A stretch of 33,377 bases of DNA, taken from positions 1 to 33,377 of the IMG/VR virus record IMGVR_UViG_3300037508_001928; one strand, written 5' to 3'. Each line of letters opens with the position of its first letter. The first letter of the stretch is position 1. The notes under the pieces were generated by a model. That model made no database searches. It was not told where the DNA came from and saw only the letters and a list, made by a program, of their open reading frames with translations. Shown one piece after another: positions 5,788 to 14,378 of the stretch. A program made the position numbers and the translations under genes. This stretch comes from a virus.

Positions 5788-6921
5788 ATGAAGAAAAAAT
5801 CTCATTCTTTTTCTCATGTAGTGCCAGAAAAAGAAAATATACAAAGACTGAGTCTTGATACTAAATTGCTAGTAAATCCTTCTGGACAAACGGAAGAATT
5901 ACAGCAAGAGATAAATTTAAACATACCTAAAAAGACTTGTAGTAAAAAATGGTTAATATTTGGTAGTACGATATTAGGTGCTGGCGTTGGTCTTGCTATG
6001 ATGCCTATTTTTAATGAAGAAGTAGAGCATTTAGAGAATTACGGTGTTGATGTTCATGGTAATTCTACATTTTTTGCTATTTCAACAATTAATACTCTAA
6101 TTGTTGCTGGAGCTTCTACTGGTTTTTATTTCTACAATTATTTTTTTAATTCGCAAAAAGAAGAAGCACCAGAACTTAACAAGATTCAAAAAGGGGCTTT
6201 AGCTTTATGTAAAGTTGGTGGTTTTGTAGGTTCTTTAATCCCTGTCGGTATGTTATGGAATATAGAACTAAACGATCAAAAAGTAGAGGGAACGCATGGG
6301 TTTGATCAATTTATTGCTTGGGCAACATTTACATCTCTACCTTTAATATTTTTCAAAACACTTAATAATTTTGAGCAGATTAGTAAATATATTGTAGGCA
6401 AATCTGAAACAGTAGATTTATCTAGTCTTGGTAGTAAAATTACTGTTTATGGACTATCTGGTATCTCATTAATAGGTAGAGGAATTAGTCTAACTTATAT
6501 TTTTAATGAATTCCAAAAACAAATAGGTATAGATGAAAATGTTAGCTTACCAATTTCCATTATCACAGGTGGAGTCGTAGGAAATATTACACTTGGATTA
6601 TCTGAGTATTCGAATTTAAAAAAGTTATTTCAAAAAAATGTAGAAGGAAGTAATTATAATTATAAACAATTACTCCTTGGAATATCATCGGTATTAGAAG
6701 GTGGATGGTTTGCATTACCTGTAGTATCTCAAGGTTTAGATGCTACAAAAGATTGGAACGCTCTGTTAAAAGGTGCTATTTTTGCTCCCTTTTTTCTATC
6801 CCATATGAACTCCGAAAGCTCGCATTTATACCATTCCATCTTACCTGAAACACCAGCTTTAGAAGAACAAAATAATGAAATTCAATTATTAGGTGAAACT
6901 CATTCTGAAATTTTAGAATAA
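5788..6921 (+). CDS. Multi-pass membrane protein of unknown function
   Basis: The 377-residue protein has a polar N-terminal cytoplasmic part (about 1-50). About seven hydrophobic segments follow, for example near 53-72, 93-115, 135-155, 175-192, 215-238, 254-275 and 295-318, and the C-terminus is acidic. It is rich in Gly and has glycine-zipper-like helices (STILGAGVGLAMM, GGFVGSLIPVGM, ITGGVVGNITLG). There is no signal peptide and no transporter motif that I recognise. It is the last gene of the + operon and ends 2 nt from the convergent structural operon. It may be a lysogen-expressed membrane protein such as a superinfection-exclusion factor, but the sequence does not show this. Confidence 0.6.
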   Translation: MKKKSHSFSHVVPEKENIQRLSLDTKLLVNPSGQTEELQQEINLNIPKKTCSKKWLIFGSTILGAGVGLAMMPIFNEEVEHLENYGVDVHGNSTFFAISTINTLIVAGASTGFYFYNYFFNSQKEEAPELNKIQKGALALCKVGGFVGSLIPVGMLWNIELNDQKVEGTHGFDQFIAWATFTSLPLIFFKTLNNFEQISKYIVGKSETVDLSSLGSKITVYGLSGISLIGRGISLTYIFNEFQKQIGIDENVSLPISIITGGVVGNITLGLSEYSNLKKLFQKNVEGSNYNYKQLLLGISSVLEGGWFALPVVSQGLDATKDWNALLKGAIFAPFFLSHMNSESSHLYHSILPETPALEEQNNEIQLLGETHSEILE

Positions 6922-6923
6922 AT

Positions 6924-7292
6924 CTAACTAATACCCAGTTCTTCTGGCCTTGGATATCCAAGGATCGTCCCGCTAAAAGTACCGTTAAATATGGTTGCTT
7001 CCGTTTGTCTCATATATTTGCCTGTAGGGTCTTTATCACAATGCAAGTTTCCTATTTGAAGAAAATCTAGATAAGTATATAAGAAATCATTGTTATTAAT
7101 ACGCTCAAGCATCCTAGAACCTTTGAGCAAGTCTTCGCTCATGTCACAAACAAGAGAGACTAAAGCATCAAATTGGCATTGTTTTAACTTTACCTTTACC
7201 AGATTATTTATTATCTCTTCCCCCTCTTCTATAGAGAGTTTAGCACGATTAAAGCATTTTATAATATATCGCCCATCTTTGCCTAGTTTCAT
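6924..7292 (-). CDS. Degenerate lysozyme-like protein, last gene of the tail operon
   Basis: The 122-residue protein resembles the endolysin at 924-1391 in its outer parts. MKLGKDGRYIIKCFN aligns with MQISKKGLDLLKTWE. VKVKLKQCQFDALVSLVCD aligns with VKVPLTQNQFNALVCFVFN, and YMRQTEATIF with NRRKAEIALW. The catalytic Glu position is Asn (residue 15), and the whole segment that would carry the Cys and Thr of the triad and the GYGH motif is missing. It therefore cannot be a working GH24 enzyme by the known mechanism. It is coupled by ATGA to the tail spike gene and may be a virion-attached, glycan-binding or purely structural protein. Ongoing pseudogenisation is the alternative. Confidence 0.6.
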   Translation of the reverse strand: MKLGKDGRYIIKCFNRAKLSIEEGEEIINNLVKVKLKQCQFDALVSLVCDMSEDLLKGSRMLERINNNDFLYTYLDFLQIGNLHCDKDPTGKYMRQTEATIFNGTFSGTILGYPRPEELGIS

Positions 7293-8932
7293 ACACCATC
7301 TACTCCCTGTACAGTGTTATCTCCAGCTAGAATATATTGCCCCCATGCTGGATCACCACCAGCACTTTTGTTACAACTAGCTTTAGAAAAATACTGTTTT
7401 AATATTGTATAACCTGAAACTGTAATAAAATATAAATCACTAGTTGATATTGTATCAACTTTTGAGATATCACTATTTCTTATTGTTATTTCATTAAAAT
7501 GATTAACATATACGTTTCCATTTTTGTATACCTGTCCTCCAATACATATACCCATCGATCCCCAGTTTTTGAGACGTACATTATCGAGATATAGATTAGC
7601 TTTTCTTATCGTAGAAATCGTATATACATATTTCTTTCCATCTGAATTATTATCAAGAGTAGCATTAACATACACATTTCTCATCATTACGTTACCGATT
7701 ATAATATTTAGGAAACGATATAAAGTTGAATTAGAATCAACACTTTCTATTACAACATTAAAATCCTCAAAATTCTGTGTTTCATTATTTTGAACGGTTA
7801 TAAAATCTCCTTTACAGTTAATAACCTGAATATTTAAAGTGGTATTTGTCTGAATATTTAAAAACTTACCATTACCTACTATATAGAAACATGCAGTATT
7901 AGCTGACATTTTTACTGTAATCTTATTATCATTTAATAAAGGTTTTAATGTAATATAACTTAAATCCCTATTAATGATTATAGTTTGTTTTATGGATACC
8001 ACACTTGCCTGTAATATTATTTTCACATCATCTCTGTATCTGCCAAACGTTCTATCTATTACTCTAAGAGCTTCAGAAAGAGAAGTAAAATCAGCACTAA
8101 TGTTATCATCAACTGTGTAAGTATAAGTTGTAACATTATTATCAAGATACCTATTCATTGATAAATAATCAGTATTACCACCGAAACTTATACTAAAATT
8201 GGGAGTTAACATTGCATGACGATTTAATATCATTACAAATCCAGGAGCAGTCTGAGAATAGATAGCCGTTATTTGCTGTCCTTTATAAAGTTTTACTGGA
8301 AAATTAATCTCATAAAATAGGTCAACTGCTACAAGACTATCTATTTGTATTTTAACTGGATTAGATACATCCTGCGTTAATATAAAAGATATACACTGAC
8401 CATAATAATAGGCTTCTTTTTTTAATCCATATGCCGAATCTAGTTTAATTGTAGTAATAGAGTTTGCCGTTGTTATGCTATTTACTTGATAATCATTAAC
8501 ATAAGCATTACCGCTGGCGTCATTTTTTCTGTAAAAACTACCACCTTTATATACGGCAATAATATATTCATTTTCGGCAAAAAGATGATTTGTGCCATTG
8601 TTTCCAGTTAGTAATGGATAACTTGTGTCATTTATTTGAATTTTTACACTTCCAGTAAATGAAGTTGTGCATGAAAAAGCTACTTGCATTCCTTCTACTA
8701 TATTTGTAATTGTTGCTCCATTAACTGGAGTTATTTTTATAGTTATATTACCTTGATTTATGTTATTGCTTACAACATTATAACCAGTTATGGCAGTATT
8801 ACCTAAACTGCTAATTAGATTAGTAGCAGATAAACTCTGATCTACTGCTTGTCCGCTTTTGCGAATCAGCATTAAATCGTTTCCTTCAAATTTACTGCTA
8901 CTTGTTAAACCAGTGATTTGAATATTCGTCAT
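7289..8932 (-). CDS. Tail fibre/spike protein (beta-helix-like)
   Basis: The 547-residue protein is rich in Asn, Thr, Ser, Ile and Val and looks like trimeric phage receptor-binding proteins. The N-terminal part opens MTNIQITGLTSSSKFEGNDL with short beta repeats. At about residue 280 the sequence TSLSEALRVIDRTFGRYRDD begins what looks like a right-handed beta-helix with regularly spaced short strands (about 290-500). No enzymatic glycanase motif can be recognised. It directly abuts the adaptor-like gene upstream, in the classical place for tail fibres after gpI. The target would be a surface structure of the bacterial host. Confidence 0.7.
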   Translation of the reverse strand: MTNIQITGLTSSSKFEGNDLMLIRKSGQAVDQSLSATNLISSLGNTAITGYNVVSNNINQGNITIKITPVNGATITNIVEGMQVAFSCTTSFTGSVKIQINDTSYPLLTGNNGTNHLFAENEYIIAVYKGGSFYRKNDASGNAYVNDYQVNSITTANSITTIKLDSAYGLKKEAYYYGQCISFILTQDVSNPVKIQIDSLVAVDLFYEINFPVKLYKGQQITAIYSQTAPGFVMILNRHAMLTPNFSISFGGNTDYLSMNRYLDNNVTTYTYTVDDNISADFTSLSEALRVIDRTFGRYRDDVKIILQASVVSIKQTIIINRDLSYITLKPLLNDNKITVKMSANTACFYIVGNGKFLNIQTNTTLNIQVINCKGDFITVQNNETQNFEDFNVVIESVDSNSTLYRFLNIIIGNVMMRNVYVNATLDNNSDGKKYVYTISTIRKANLYLDNVRLKNWGSMGICIGGQVYKNGNVYVNHFNEITIRNSDISKVDTISTSDLYFITVSGYTILKQYFSKASCNKSAGGDPAWGQYILAGDNTVQGVDGV

Positions 8933-9289
8933 TTAAATATTTCCTCCGAAAGAGATTTTTTTCCAAGTAGTGCCATTACTAATAGCAAGGCAACCACCGT
9001 CTACATCAGTAACATAATATATTACTCCTTTATTTTCACTTGCACTTGGTAAACTGTTTTTTAATACCATTAAAGGGCGATTATTAAAATAGCTTAAGTA
9101 TGCTACCCATTCGCCGTGATTATTAAATAAATAATTAAAATCTTGCCTGGTCGGTATTTCATTAAAATCAAAACCGACCAGTGTTTTTGCCGTAATCGGC
9201 TCTATTCTGTTAACTTGTCCAGATAAATCATTTTGCACAAGGTTTATAGCCCATCTTGCTACTTTATCTGGTTTTATAGGTTCAGCCAT
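8933..9289 (-). CDS. Small tail fibre/adaptor protein
   Basis: The 118-residue protein starts 8 nt inside the DUF2612-type baseplate gene and directly abuts the spike gene. It contains the motif FDFNEIPTRQDFNYLFNNHG (about residues 40-60), as found in short fibre proteins or fibre-attachment domains. It ends with a GVIYYVTDVDGGCLAISNGT segment, a phrase common in tail fibre proteins (short beta head domain with 'ISNGTTWKKI'). It probably joins the spike to the baseplate or is a separate short fibre. The exact family is not known to me. Confidence 0.6.
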   Translation of the reverse strand: MAEPIKPDKVARWAINLVQNDLSGQVNRIEPITAKTLVGFDFNEIPTRQDFNYLFNNHGEWVAYLSYFNNRPLMVLKNSLPSASENKGVIYYVTDVDGGCLAISNGTTWKKISFGGNI

Positions 9290-10094
9290 TTATTCTCTCC
9301 GCTAAGATACCGCCGCCAGCTATAAAGAAGTCCTGACCTTGATTATAGGTTTTTAACAAATTTAATCCTATTGTTTTTGGATTATCGACCATATATGATG
9401 TATCTCCTTCAACTACTAAAGAATACTCAAGCTGATATTGTTCCCCGTAGCTTGTTTGTATTGCATTTTTTTCAATACCTTTAAACGAATTTACTGATAA
9501 TATTGTACTCTGATCTAAACTCGTTTGCAAAAAGATATCATCAATTGAATGAACGCTATAATCATATTCAATATATTGTCCTTCTCTGAATCTAAAAACA
9601 TTCTGCTCCAAAGGATGTATGGATAATATATACCCTCCGACTCCAGCAGGTTTAATCAAATCAAGTAAGGCTTTTATGATATTCATTTTTTCCAAATCAA
9701 AGCTTGCTGCTATACTAACTGAAAAAGAACACGGGATTAGATCAGTAATTTTTATGATAACGGATTTAAAAAAAAGCGAGATAATACTTATTATTTCATC
9801 GCTAGTTCCGCATCCGTTATTAACGGCTATTTTGCTAATTATAGCAGTTCTATAATACTTATCACTCCTATAGTTTCGAAAGGCTCCTACTATTTCCCCA
9901 ATCATGTCTAGGGTTTTCCCTTCAGCTGTAAATATTCCCATCCGATCAAACAAGTAAAATAAAGCATCTTCTATTTCTTGCAGTTTACCTGTAAAAGCAG
10001 ATAGCAACTTGACGAAATTATAACTCTCTTTATCCTGTTGTACTAACCTGCTACTTGCTAGTTCAACGTGATTTTCTATGTATTTTAAAGTCAT
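9282..10094 (-). CDS. Baseplate/tail protein of gpI type (DUF2612-like)
   Basis: The 270-residue protein has the DUF2612 pattern: LQEIEDALFYLFDRMGIFTA, then GKTLDMIGEIVGAFRNYRSD, then YRTAIISKIAVNNGCGTSDE. It occupies the P2 gpI position directly after gpJ, with a 4-nt ATGA overlap. Such proteins connect the baseplate wedge to tail fibres. The C-terminal 110 residues (from about 160) are not part of the conserved domain. They look beta-rich and may bind the adaptor encoded next. Confidence 0.8.
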   Translation of the reverse strand: MTLKYIENHVELASSRLVQQDKESYNFVKLLSAFTGKLQEIEDALFYLFDRMGIFTAEGKTLDMIGEIVGAFRNYRSDKYYRTAIISKIAVNNGCGTSDEIISIISLFFKSVIIKITDLIPCSFSVSIAASFDLEKMNIIKALLDLIKPAGVGGYILSIHPLEQNVFRFREGQYIEYDYSVHSIDDIFLQTSLDQSTILSVNSFKGIEKNAIQTSYGEQYQLEYSLVVEGDTSYMVDNPKTIGLNLLKTYNQGQDFFIAGGGILAERING

Positions 10095-11527
10095 GACGAA
10101 GTAATATTTATTTTTGATGGATCAGTAACAATAATCTCACGGCTATCGATAGTAATGTTTGCTGCGGTTTTCGTAACATCGCTCGCCTCTGGATTATCAC
10201 TTTTCCCAAGTAGTATGGAGGCAGTTAGTATTCCACTGTGTTTATAGATAATACCAAAAAATGTCTGATAAATTAAAGTTTCACCAAGTGTTAATGACAA
10301 GATTTCATTTATAATCTCTGATTTTATTGTATCAATTGAAGCTACAGTAAAGGTACTGTTTGTTGTCAGGCTTATATCGATAAAAGCATAGATTTTCCGA
10401 GCTTTGTTAAACTTTACTACCTGCTGATTATTAGATAGATCGGTAATAGTAACTGCCACCTCGCCTACGCAAGCGATACCTATAGGCTTATACATCCATA
10501 TTGCCTCTGCTATGTCTTCATCACTTCCTCCGTTAACAGTTATTAAGAAACTGTGAGGAGTAAGTATCCCTATAGTCTGATCAGTGATATTTTCTTCGAC
10601 TAATACAGCGGTAACCTCTTTGAGATTCAAGATTTTAGCCCTGAGCGATTCAAGTGTGCCTCGTCCAGGCAAAGATAATGATATTTTTCTTCGCTCTCGC
10701 AAATCGTAATCAGTTTCGTTATCTCTACCGGTAACTCCAGCAGCATCATTATTAATTGATATCCACCCTGGAACTAAAGTCTTGATTTTATTTAAACTAT
10801 TAACAGGAACAGTAATACTTCCTTTTACTTCTGATATAAACTTGCTGCTCACAGTAGTATTTATAATGGTTATTCCGCTACTTACATATATTGTAAAAGT
10901 AGTTCTATAAGAAACGGATTTTATATTTAGGTTTGCTTCTATAACCTCCGTTACTAAAATTTCTTTTAAAACTAGGTTCTGATCTATTAAAGCTTTAAGT
11001 GCTGCTGCTATTGTAGAAGCCGTATCTTGCTCTGTTTTTATATAGGATAATACTACGGCGTTAATTGTCAGACTATAGTTTGCAAGCGTATTATCTGTGA
11101 GTTTCAAAGATATACCGACACATGATTCATTACTGACAATAACCTCGTTAGATAATAAAAAATTGTTATCTTTATTCTCTATATAAGCAATACTTCCTTG
11201 TGGAATTACCGTATAGTTCTCAGCCGTGATTTGAGCGGTAACATAACTATAGCTGGCCTCTAATCTTTTTAAGCCGATTAACCCGCATTGGTTATCTAAA
11301 CTCACGCCTTCAGCAGCTGTTGGTGACATACTATCGTATAGGGACGCAGCAGCTTGCCAGATTAAAGCTTCTCTTTCTGCGAAAATATTAACGATATTTG
11401 AAATAACAGTATTATCATCAAAATTAAGCTGGCCTAAATTAGATATCAGCTCTTCTTGCAGTTCTTTTGTTATTGCCTCAAAAGGTTTAGGAGCAAACCC
11501 TTGAGCTGTTAATCCATAGTCGCTCAT
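10091..11527 (-). CDS. Baseplate J-like protein (Mu gp47 / P2 gpJ family)
   Basis: The 478-residue protein is a baseplate wedge component. It has the conserved opening (YGLTAQGFAPKPFEAITKEL), the early region EREALIWQAAASLYDSMSPT with GVSLDNQCGLIGLKR, and the central GRDNETDYDLRERRKISL motif. The last is the best-known signature of the Baseplate_J family. The length is typical. It is coupled by ATGA overlaps both to the gp46/gp25-like gene before it and to the gpI-like gene after it. Together these assemble the ring that triggers sheath contraction. Confidence 0.93.
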   Translation of the reverse strand: MSDYGLTAQGFAPKPFEAITKELQEELISNLGQLNFDDNTVISNIVNIFAEREALIWQAAASLYDSMSPTAAEGVSLDNQCGLIGLKRLEASYSYVTAQITAENYTVIPQGSIAYIENKDNNFLLSNEVIVSNESCVGISLKLTDNTLANYSLTINAVVLSYIKTEQDTASTIAAALKALIDQNLVLKEILVTEVIEANLNIKSVSYRTTFTIYVSSGITIINTTVSSKFISEVKGSITVPVNSLNKIKTLVPGWISINNDAAGVTGRDNETDYDLRERRKISLSLPGRGTLESLRAKILNLKEVTAVLVEENITDQTIGILTPHSFLITVNGGSDEDIAEAIWMYKPIGIACVGEVAVTITDLSNNQQVVKFNKARKIYAFIDISLTTNSTFTVASIDTIKSEIINEILSLTLGETLIYQTFFGIIYKHSGILTASILLGKSDNPEASDVTKTAANITIDSREIIVTDPSKINITSS

Positions 11528-11880
11528 ATGCTTATTTCTACTTCATTATCTAGATTATCTTTTATAGTGATATTGATTGTAAGTGTTCTGTTTGCATTAT
11601 CAAAAGCTATATTAAATTCTTTGATATCAGCTACGCCCCCCACTTCTCTTATAGCATTTATGAAAATAGCCTGAATCGTATCAAGGGAGTTTTTAGTACC
11701 TAGAATGTCATTATAATAAGGCATGCCAATCTCACTATCTAGGAAATACTCCCCTTTGAATAATAGCAAAGCCCTTTTTACTCTCTGGGCTACAACGCTT
11801 GTTTCATCAGTGAGTTTTAAATCAAAATCAATAATAGCTAGATCATGACCGCCTGTTAGTAATATATCGTGTTTCATCAT
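11524..11880 (-). CDS. Baseplate wedge protein, gp46/gp25 (GPW)-like
   Basis: The 118-residue protein has the pattern of small baseplate wedge proteins of the Mu gp46/T4 gp25 type. DETSVVAQRVKRALLLFKGEYFLDSEIGMPYY corresponds to the conserved '..qrik..L.tf.GEwflD...G.py' core, and the acidic pair in FKGEYFLD is the family hallmark. A beta-rich C-terminus follows. Its position between the spike gene and gpJ is standard for contractile tails, where gp25 binds the sheath initiator site. ATGA overlaps lie on both sides. Confidence 0.88.
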   Translation of the reverse strand: MMKHDILLTGGHDLAIIDFDLKLTDETSVVAQRVKRALLLFKGEYFLDSEIGMPYYNDILGTKNSLDTIQAIFINAIREVGGVADIKEFNIAFDNANRTLTINITIKDNLDNEVEISI

Positions 11881-12821
11881 TTTGCTGGTCCTGTTGGTAC
11901 TGGATTTGGTGCAGGTTCAAGAGCTGGTATATAATCGTGAGTATGTAAGTTCAAGTCTATACCACTTTTTGTTTTTACGGAATTACCTGTAAGAACAGCA
12001 GAGCAGGTAGCATTACCTTTTAACTCTGAAGTTCCAGTTATTTCAATATTGCCGTCAATTTTCATATTACCTTTTTGAATAAAAGTTGGCGTTTCTGTAT
12101 TGATAGTTCCGCTTGCTTTAATACTAGCAGTTTTTGTTTCTATATTAGCATTTTCACTCGATTTAATATCAGCGACCTTACATTCAATACTTATATTCTC
12201 AGCAGCTTTTACACTAGCATTTTTACATTCTACTGCTGTATTTTCTGAAGATTTAACTTGAGCAGTTTTGCACTCGGCATTTATATTTTCTTCGGCTTTA
12301 ATACTCGCATTCTTACAATTAATTATAACATTTTCGGTTTTAATATTCACCTCAAAAGCATTATGAATATCAATTATTCCACCAGGTTTTAGTCTAATCT
12401 TTGAATCTGAAAACTGAAGTAATACATCTTCGTTATTTTCAGCCGCTGAGACTTTGCTAAAAGGATTAAGCCCGATAATTGCTACTGCGTCGCTTAAATG
12501 ATGAACTCGCCTGCTTTGTGGAACTGCTCTAGATGCCCCAAGTAGCCAGCTGCTTGCGTCTCTATCTAAAAACACAAGTAAACATCCATCACCTGCTTTT
12601 ACAGGCATTGTTATTGATGCTCCTCCACTTCTAGGAAAGATAACGGGTACTCCTGAAATCATAGGGTAATCGCTATGACTTCCATCGTGATATAATTCTT
12701 TAATATCAATTTGTACATCGGCCTGCTGTGTTTTAAAATCATATTTTTTAATGATAGCAGGCATTGCTACACGCAAATTGGTAGCTATCTTTTTTTGTAA
12801 TGCTTCTATAACCTCGCTCAT
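11877..12821 (-). CDS. Baseplate central spike protein (Gp138/gpV-like)
   Basis: The 314-residue protein has an N-terminal OB-fold domain of Gp138 type (residues about 1-120, IIKKYDFKTQQADVQIDI and GDGCLLVFLDRDASSWLLG). Five 15-residue repeats (169-243) would wind as a triple beta-helix needle. A further beta region ends in NLHTH with His293 and His295. An HxH pair at this place binds the apical iron in gpV-type spikes, so the tip is probably metal-sealed. A proline-rich tail follows (PALEPAPNPVPTGP). This is the membrane-piercing tip of the contractile tail. The VapC gene stops 2 nt upstream of its start. Confidence 0.9.
   Translation of the reverse strand: MSEVIEALQKKIATNLRVAMPAIIKKYDFKTQQADVQIDIKELYHDGSHSDYPMISGVPVIFPRSGGASITMPVKAGDGCLLVFLDRDASSWLLGASRAVPQSRRVHHLSDAVAIIGLNPFSKVSAAENNEDVLLQFSDSKIRLKPGGIIDIHNAFEVNIKTENVIINCKNASIKAEENINAECKTAQVKSSENTAVECKNASVKAAENISIECKVADIKSSENANIETKTASIKASGTINTETPTFIQKGNMKIDGNIEITGTSELKGNATCSAVLTGNSVKTKSGIDLNLHTHDYIPALEPAPNPVPTGPAK
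12093..12317 (-). repeat. Five 15-residue beta-helix repeats of the spike
   Basis: Residues 169-243 contain five units of exactly 15 residues, with the pattern (C/T)K(x)A(x)(I/V)K(A/S)xx(x)(N/T)xxE. Four of the five begin with Cys-Lys. Regular repeats of this length in gpV/Gp138 spikes form the turns of an intertwined trimeric needle. Four cysteines stacked per chain is unusual for such a needle. Confidence 0.75.
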
Positions 12822-12823
12822 AT

Positions 12824-13204
12824 TTAGTCTTTTAGCTCCTTTTGTAAAACCTTATCAAAAGTCTTTAGTTTATGAGTTTTATTCTTTTCTCCATCAACTA
12901 GTATCATGTAGTCACCAAAATCGGCTTTACCATTTGCATATTTTGTGGTTGCTTCCAATACAATATCTCGCTGACTAATAATTACTCCGTATGAATCAGT
13001 TAAAGATATCACTGCTTTATATATTTCTTTCCTGTTGTAACCTTTGACTTTTAGAACCCAGACAAATTCTAGAATGGCATAAGACGAAATAAAAAGGGAG
13101 TTTTCTTGAGTTGCCTTGCTTAAAAATTCCTGGGCTTCTTTAGCTTGTTCCTTATCATCTTCTAAGTAAGCTCTAACAAGCACATTAGTGTCAACTCCTA
13201 TCAT
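12824..13204 (-). CDS. vapC: VapC-like PIN-domain toxin
   Basis: The 126-residue PIN-domain ribonuclease has all catalytic acids in place: Asp5 in GVDTNVLVR, Glu46 in SYAILEFVWVL, Asp95 and Asp98 in ADFGDYMI. The terminal KLKTFDKVL has the usual Thr-Phe-Asp. VapC toxins cut tRNA or rRNA when not bound by antitoxin. Its start lies 14 nt inside the VapB-like gene, the common layout. The pair sits in the middle of the baseplate operon in the same orientation, a position not expected in a phage tail cluster. It may stabilise the prophage or act as a defence module. Confidence 0.9.
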   Translation of the reverse strand: MIGVDTNVLVRAYLEDDKEQAKEAQEFLSKATQENSLFISSYAILEFVWVLKVKGYNRKEIYKAVISLTDSYGVIISQRDIVLEATTKYANGKADFGDYMILVDGEKNKTHKLKTFDKVLQKELKD

Positions 13205-13445
13205 TGTTGATCACCGCTTTACTAATTGCCATATCCATTTCTTCAATTGACATCGGTTTATTAAATTTATTTTTTCCTAATCCAAAAAATTCCCTTATAC
13301 CTTTTCTTAAAGGGCGTAGTTCTATGATATTATTCTGTTTGAGTTCCATCACTATCTCTGAACCAGAATGTAACCCTAATTTTGATCTTAGAGGTTTAGG
13401 TATTATTAACTGACCTTTAGAAGATAAAATACTTTTTGCGTTCAT
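13191..13445 (-). CDS. vapB: VapB-like AbrB-family antitoxin
   Basis: The 84-residue protein has an N-terminal SpoVT/AbrB swapped-hairpin DNA-binding domain (residues about 1-48; SSKGQLIIPKPLRSKLGLHS matches the usual 'kGqi.iP..lR..lgi..G'). Its C-terminal tail (SIEEMDMAISKAVINN) should wrap the toxin. It precedes and overlaps vapC by 14 nt. It would bind the palindrome 28 nt upstream of its ATG and repress the pair. Confidence 0.9.
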   Translation of the reverse strand: MNAKSILSSKGQLIIPKPLRSKLGLHSGSEIVMELKQNNIIELRPLRKGIREFFGLGKNKFNKPMSIEEMDMAISKAVINNDRS

Positions 13446-13472
13446 TATAAATAACCAATTTATGCTTGATCT

Positions 13473-13495
13473 TAGTAAGATAACACATCTTACTA
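13473..13495 (-). promoter_or_regulatory. Candidate VapB operator (palindrome upstream of TA cassette)
   Basis: A perfect 9-bp inverted repeat, TAGTAAGAT and ATCTTACTA with a 5-nt spacer, lies in the 76-nt gap between the hub gene stop and the vapB ATG. AbrB-type antitoxins bind such sites to repress their own promoter. The gap suggests that the cassette keeps its own regulation inside the late operon. Confidence 0.55.
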
Positions 13496-13521
13496 TCTAA
13501 TTCTATCAAAAAAATAATTTA

Positions 13522-14373
13522 TCAAAGAGAATAAATCTCTAAAGTAGAATACCAGTCGTTTCCTCGCATGTCGCCGATGTGGGTTATTTTCGCTACTTCA
13601 AATAATCCGTTTAAGTCCTGACTTTGTAGGCGTATTACATCGTGAATCTGTAATTTAGGTTGTAGTAAACATTGCACCGATCTGGATTTTTTACTCATTT
13701 TTGTTATTTCTGACTTCTCTAGTTTTTTTGAGACTTTTTTTACCGATTCAGGATGTAGAATTAGCCCTGTTTCTGGAGTAAGTAATAATATTTCTTTTTT
13801 AGAAGATGACTTATTACCTTTGATAACAATAATCCCATTCTGCATTGACCAATCAAAATTAAAATTTACAGCTAGGTTATTCATGACATAATCAAGAGAG
13901 CCGACGTCGCTATAACCAGTTGTTATTACTTTATTTTCGTCAATATCTATGGTCTTAAATTGCTTCCCAGTCTGTTTTGTAATCTCCTGCATGATTGTAG
14001 AGAGTTTTAAATTGGTATCATAGCCGTAGCCAAAGCTTACTGGTTTAGTTCTGGTAGTTCTTATCCCTTCTGCCAAGTACATTTCAGTTACTACTTCCGT
14101 TTTATCTCTATTATGTTTTATCTTTGAAATATCCCCCTGTCCTATTTCAACTAGCCCTTCACCTTTAGAATATCCAGCGAGTACCCTACATATTGATTCT
14201 TCTTCTGTAATCATTCTCCTAGTATCAGGAGCAAGGTTATAGATTTCAATTTTGGCCATGTTTTCTTTAGGTTTGGCAGACTTAATAATTTCAAATTTGA
14301 TTTTGCAATTCTCTATCGTAATCCGCATTTTACTATCTATTATGACTTTACAAACCCTATCAAAGTAAAACAC
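13522..14373 (-). CDS. Baseplate hub protein (gp44/gpD-like)
   Basis: The 283-residue protein has the hub pattern of Mu gp44/P2 gpD relatives. The N-terminal FDRVCKVII and IKFEIIKSAKPKENMAKIEI lead into IYNLAPDTRRMI. Then come a central domain with SLDYVMNNLAVNFNFDWSMQ and a C-terminal beta part with IHDVIRLQSQDLNGLFEVAK. I start it at GTG 14373, because the preceding residues FYFDRV match the family's usual beginning; an ATG at codon 17 is less likely. The hub carries the central spike. The VapBC cassette separates hub and spike genes, which are usually adjacent. Confidence 0.82.
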   Translation of the reverse strand: MFYFDRVCKVIIDSKMRITIENCKIKFEIIKSAKPKENMAKIEIYNLAPDTRRMITEEESICRVLAGYSKGEGLVEIGQGDISKIKHNRDKTEVVTEMYLAEGIRTTRTKPVSFGYGYDTNLKLSTIMQEITKQTGKQFKTIDIDENKVITTGYSDVGSLDYVMNNLAVNFNFDWSMQNGIIVIKGNKSSSKKEILLLTPETGLILHPESVKKVSKKLEKSEITKMSKKSRSVQCLLQPKLQIHDVIRLQSQDLNGLFEVAKITHIGDMRGNDWYSTLEIYSL

Positions 14374-14378
14374 GGGAA

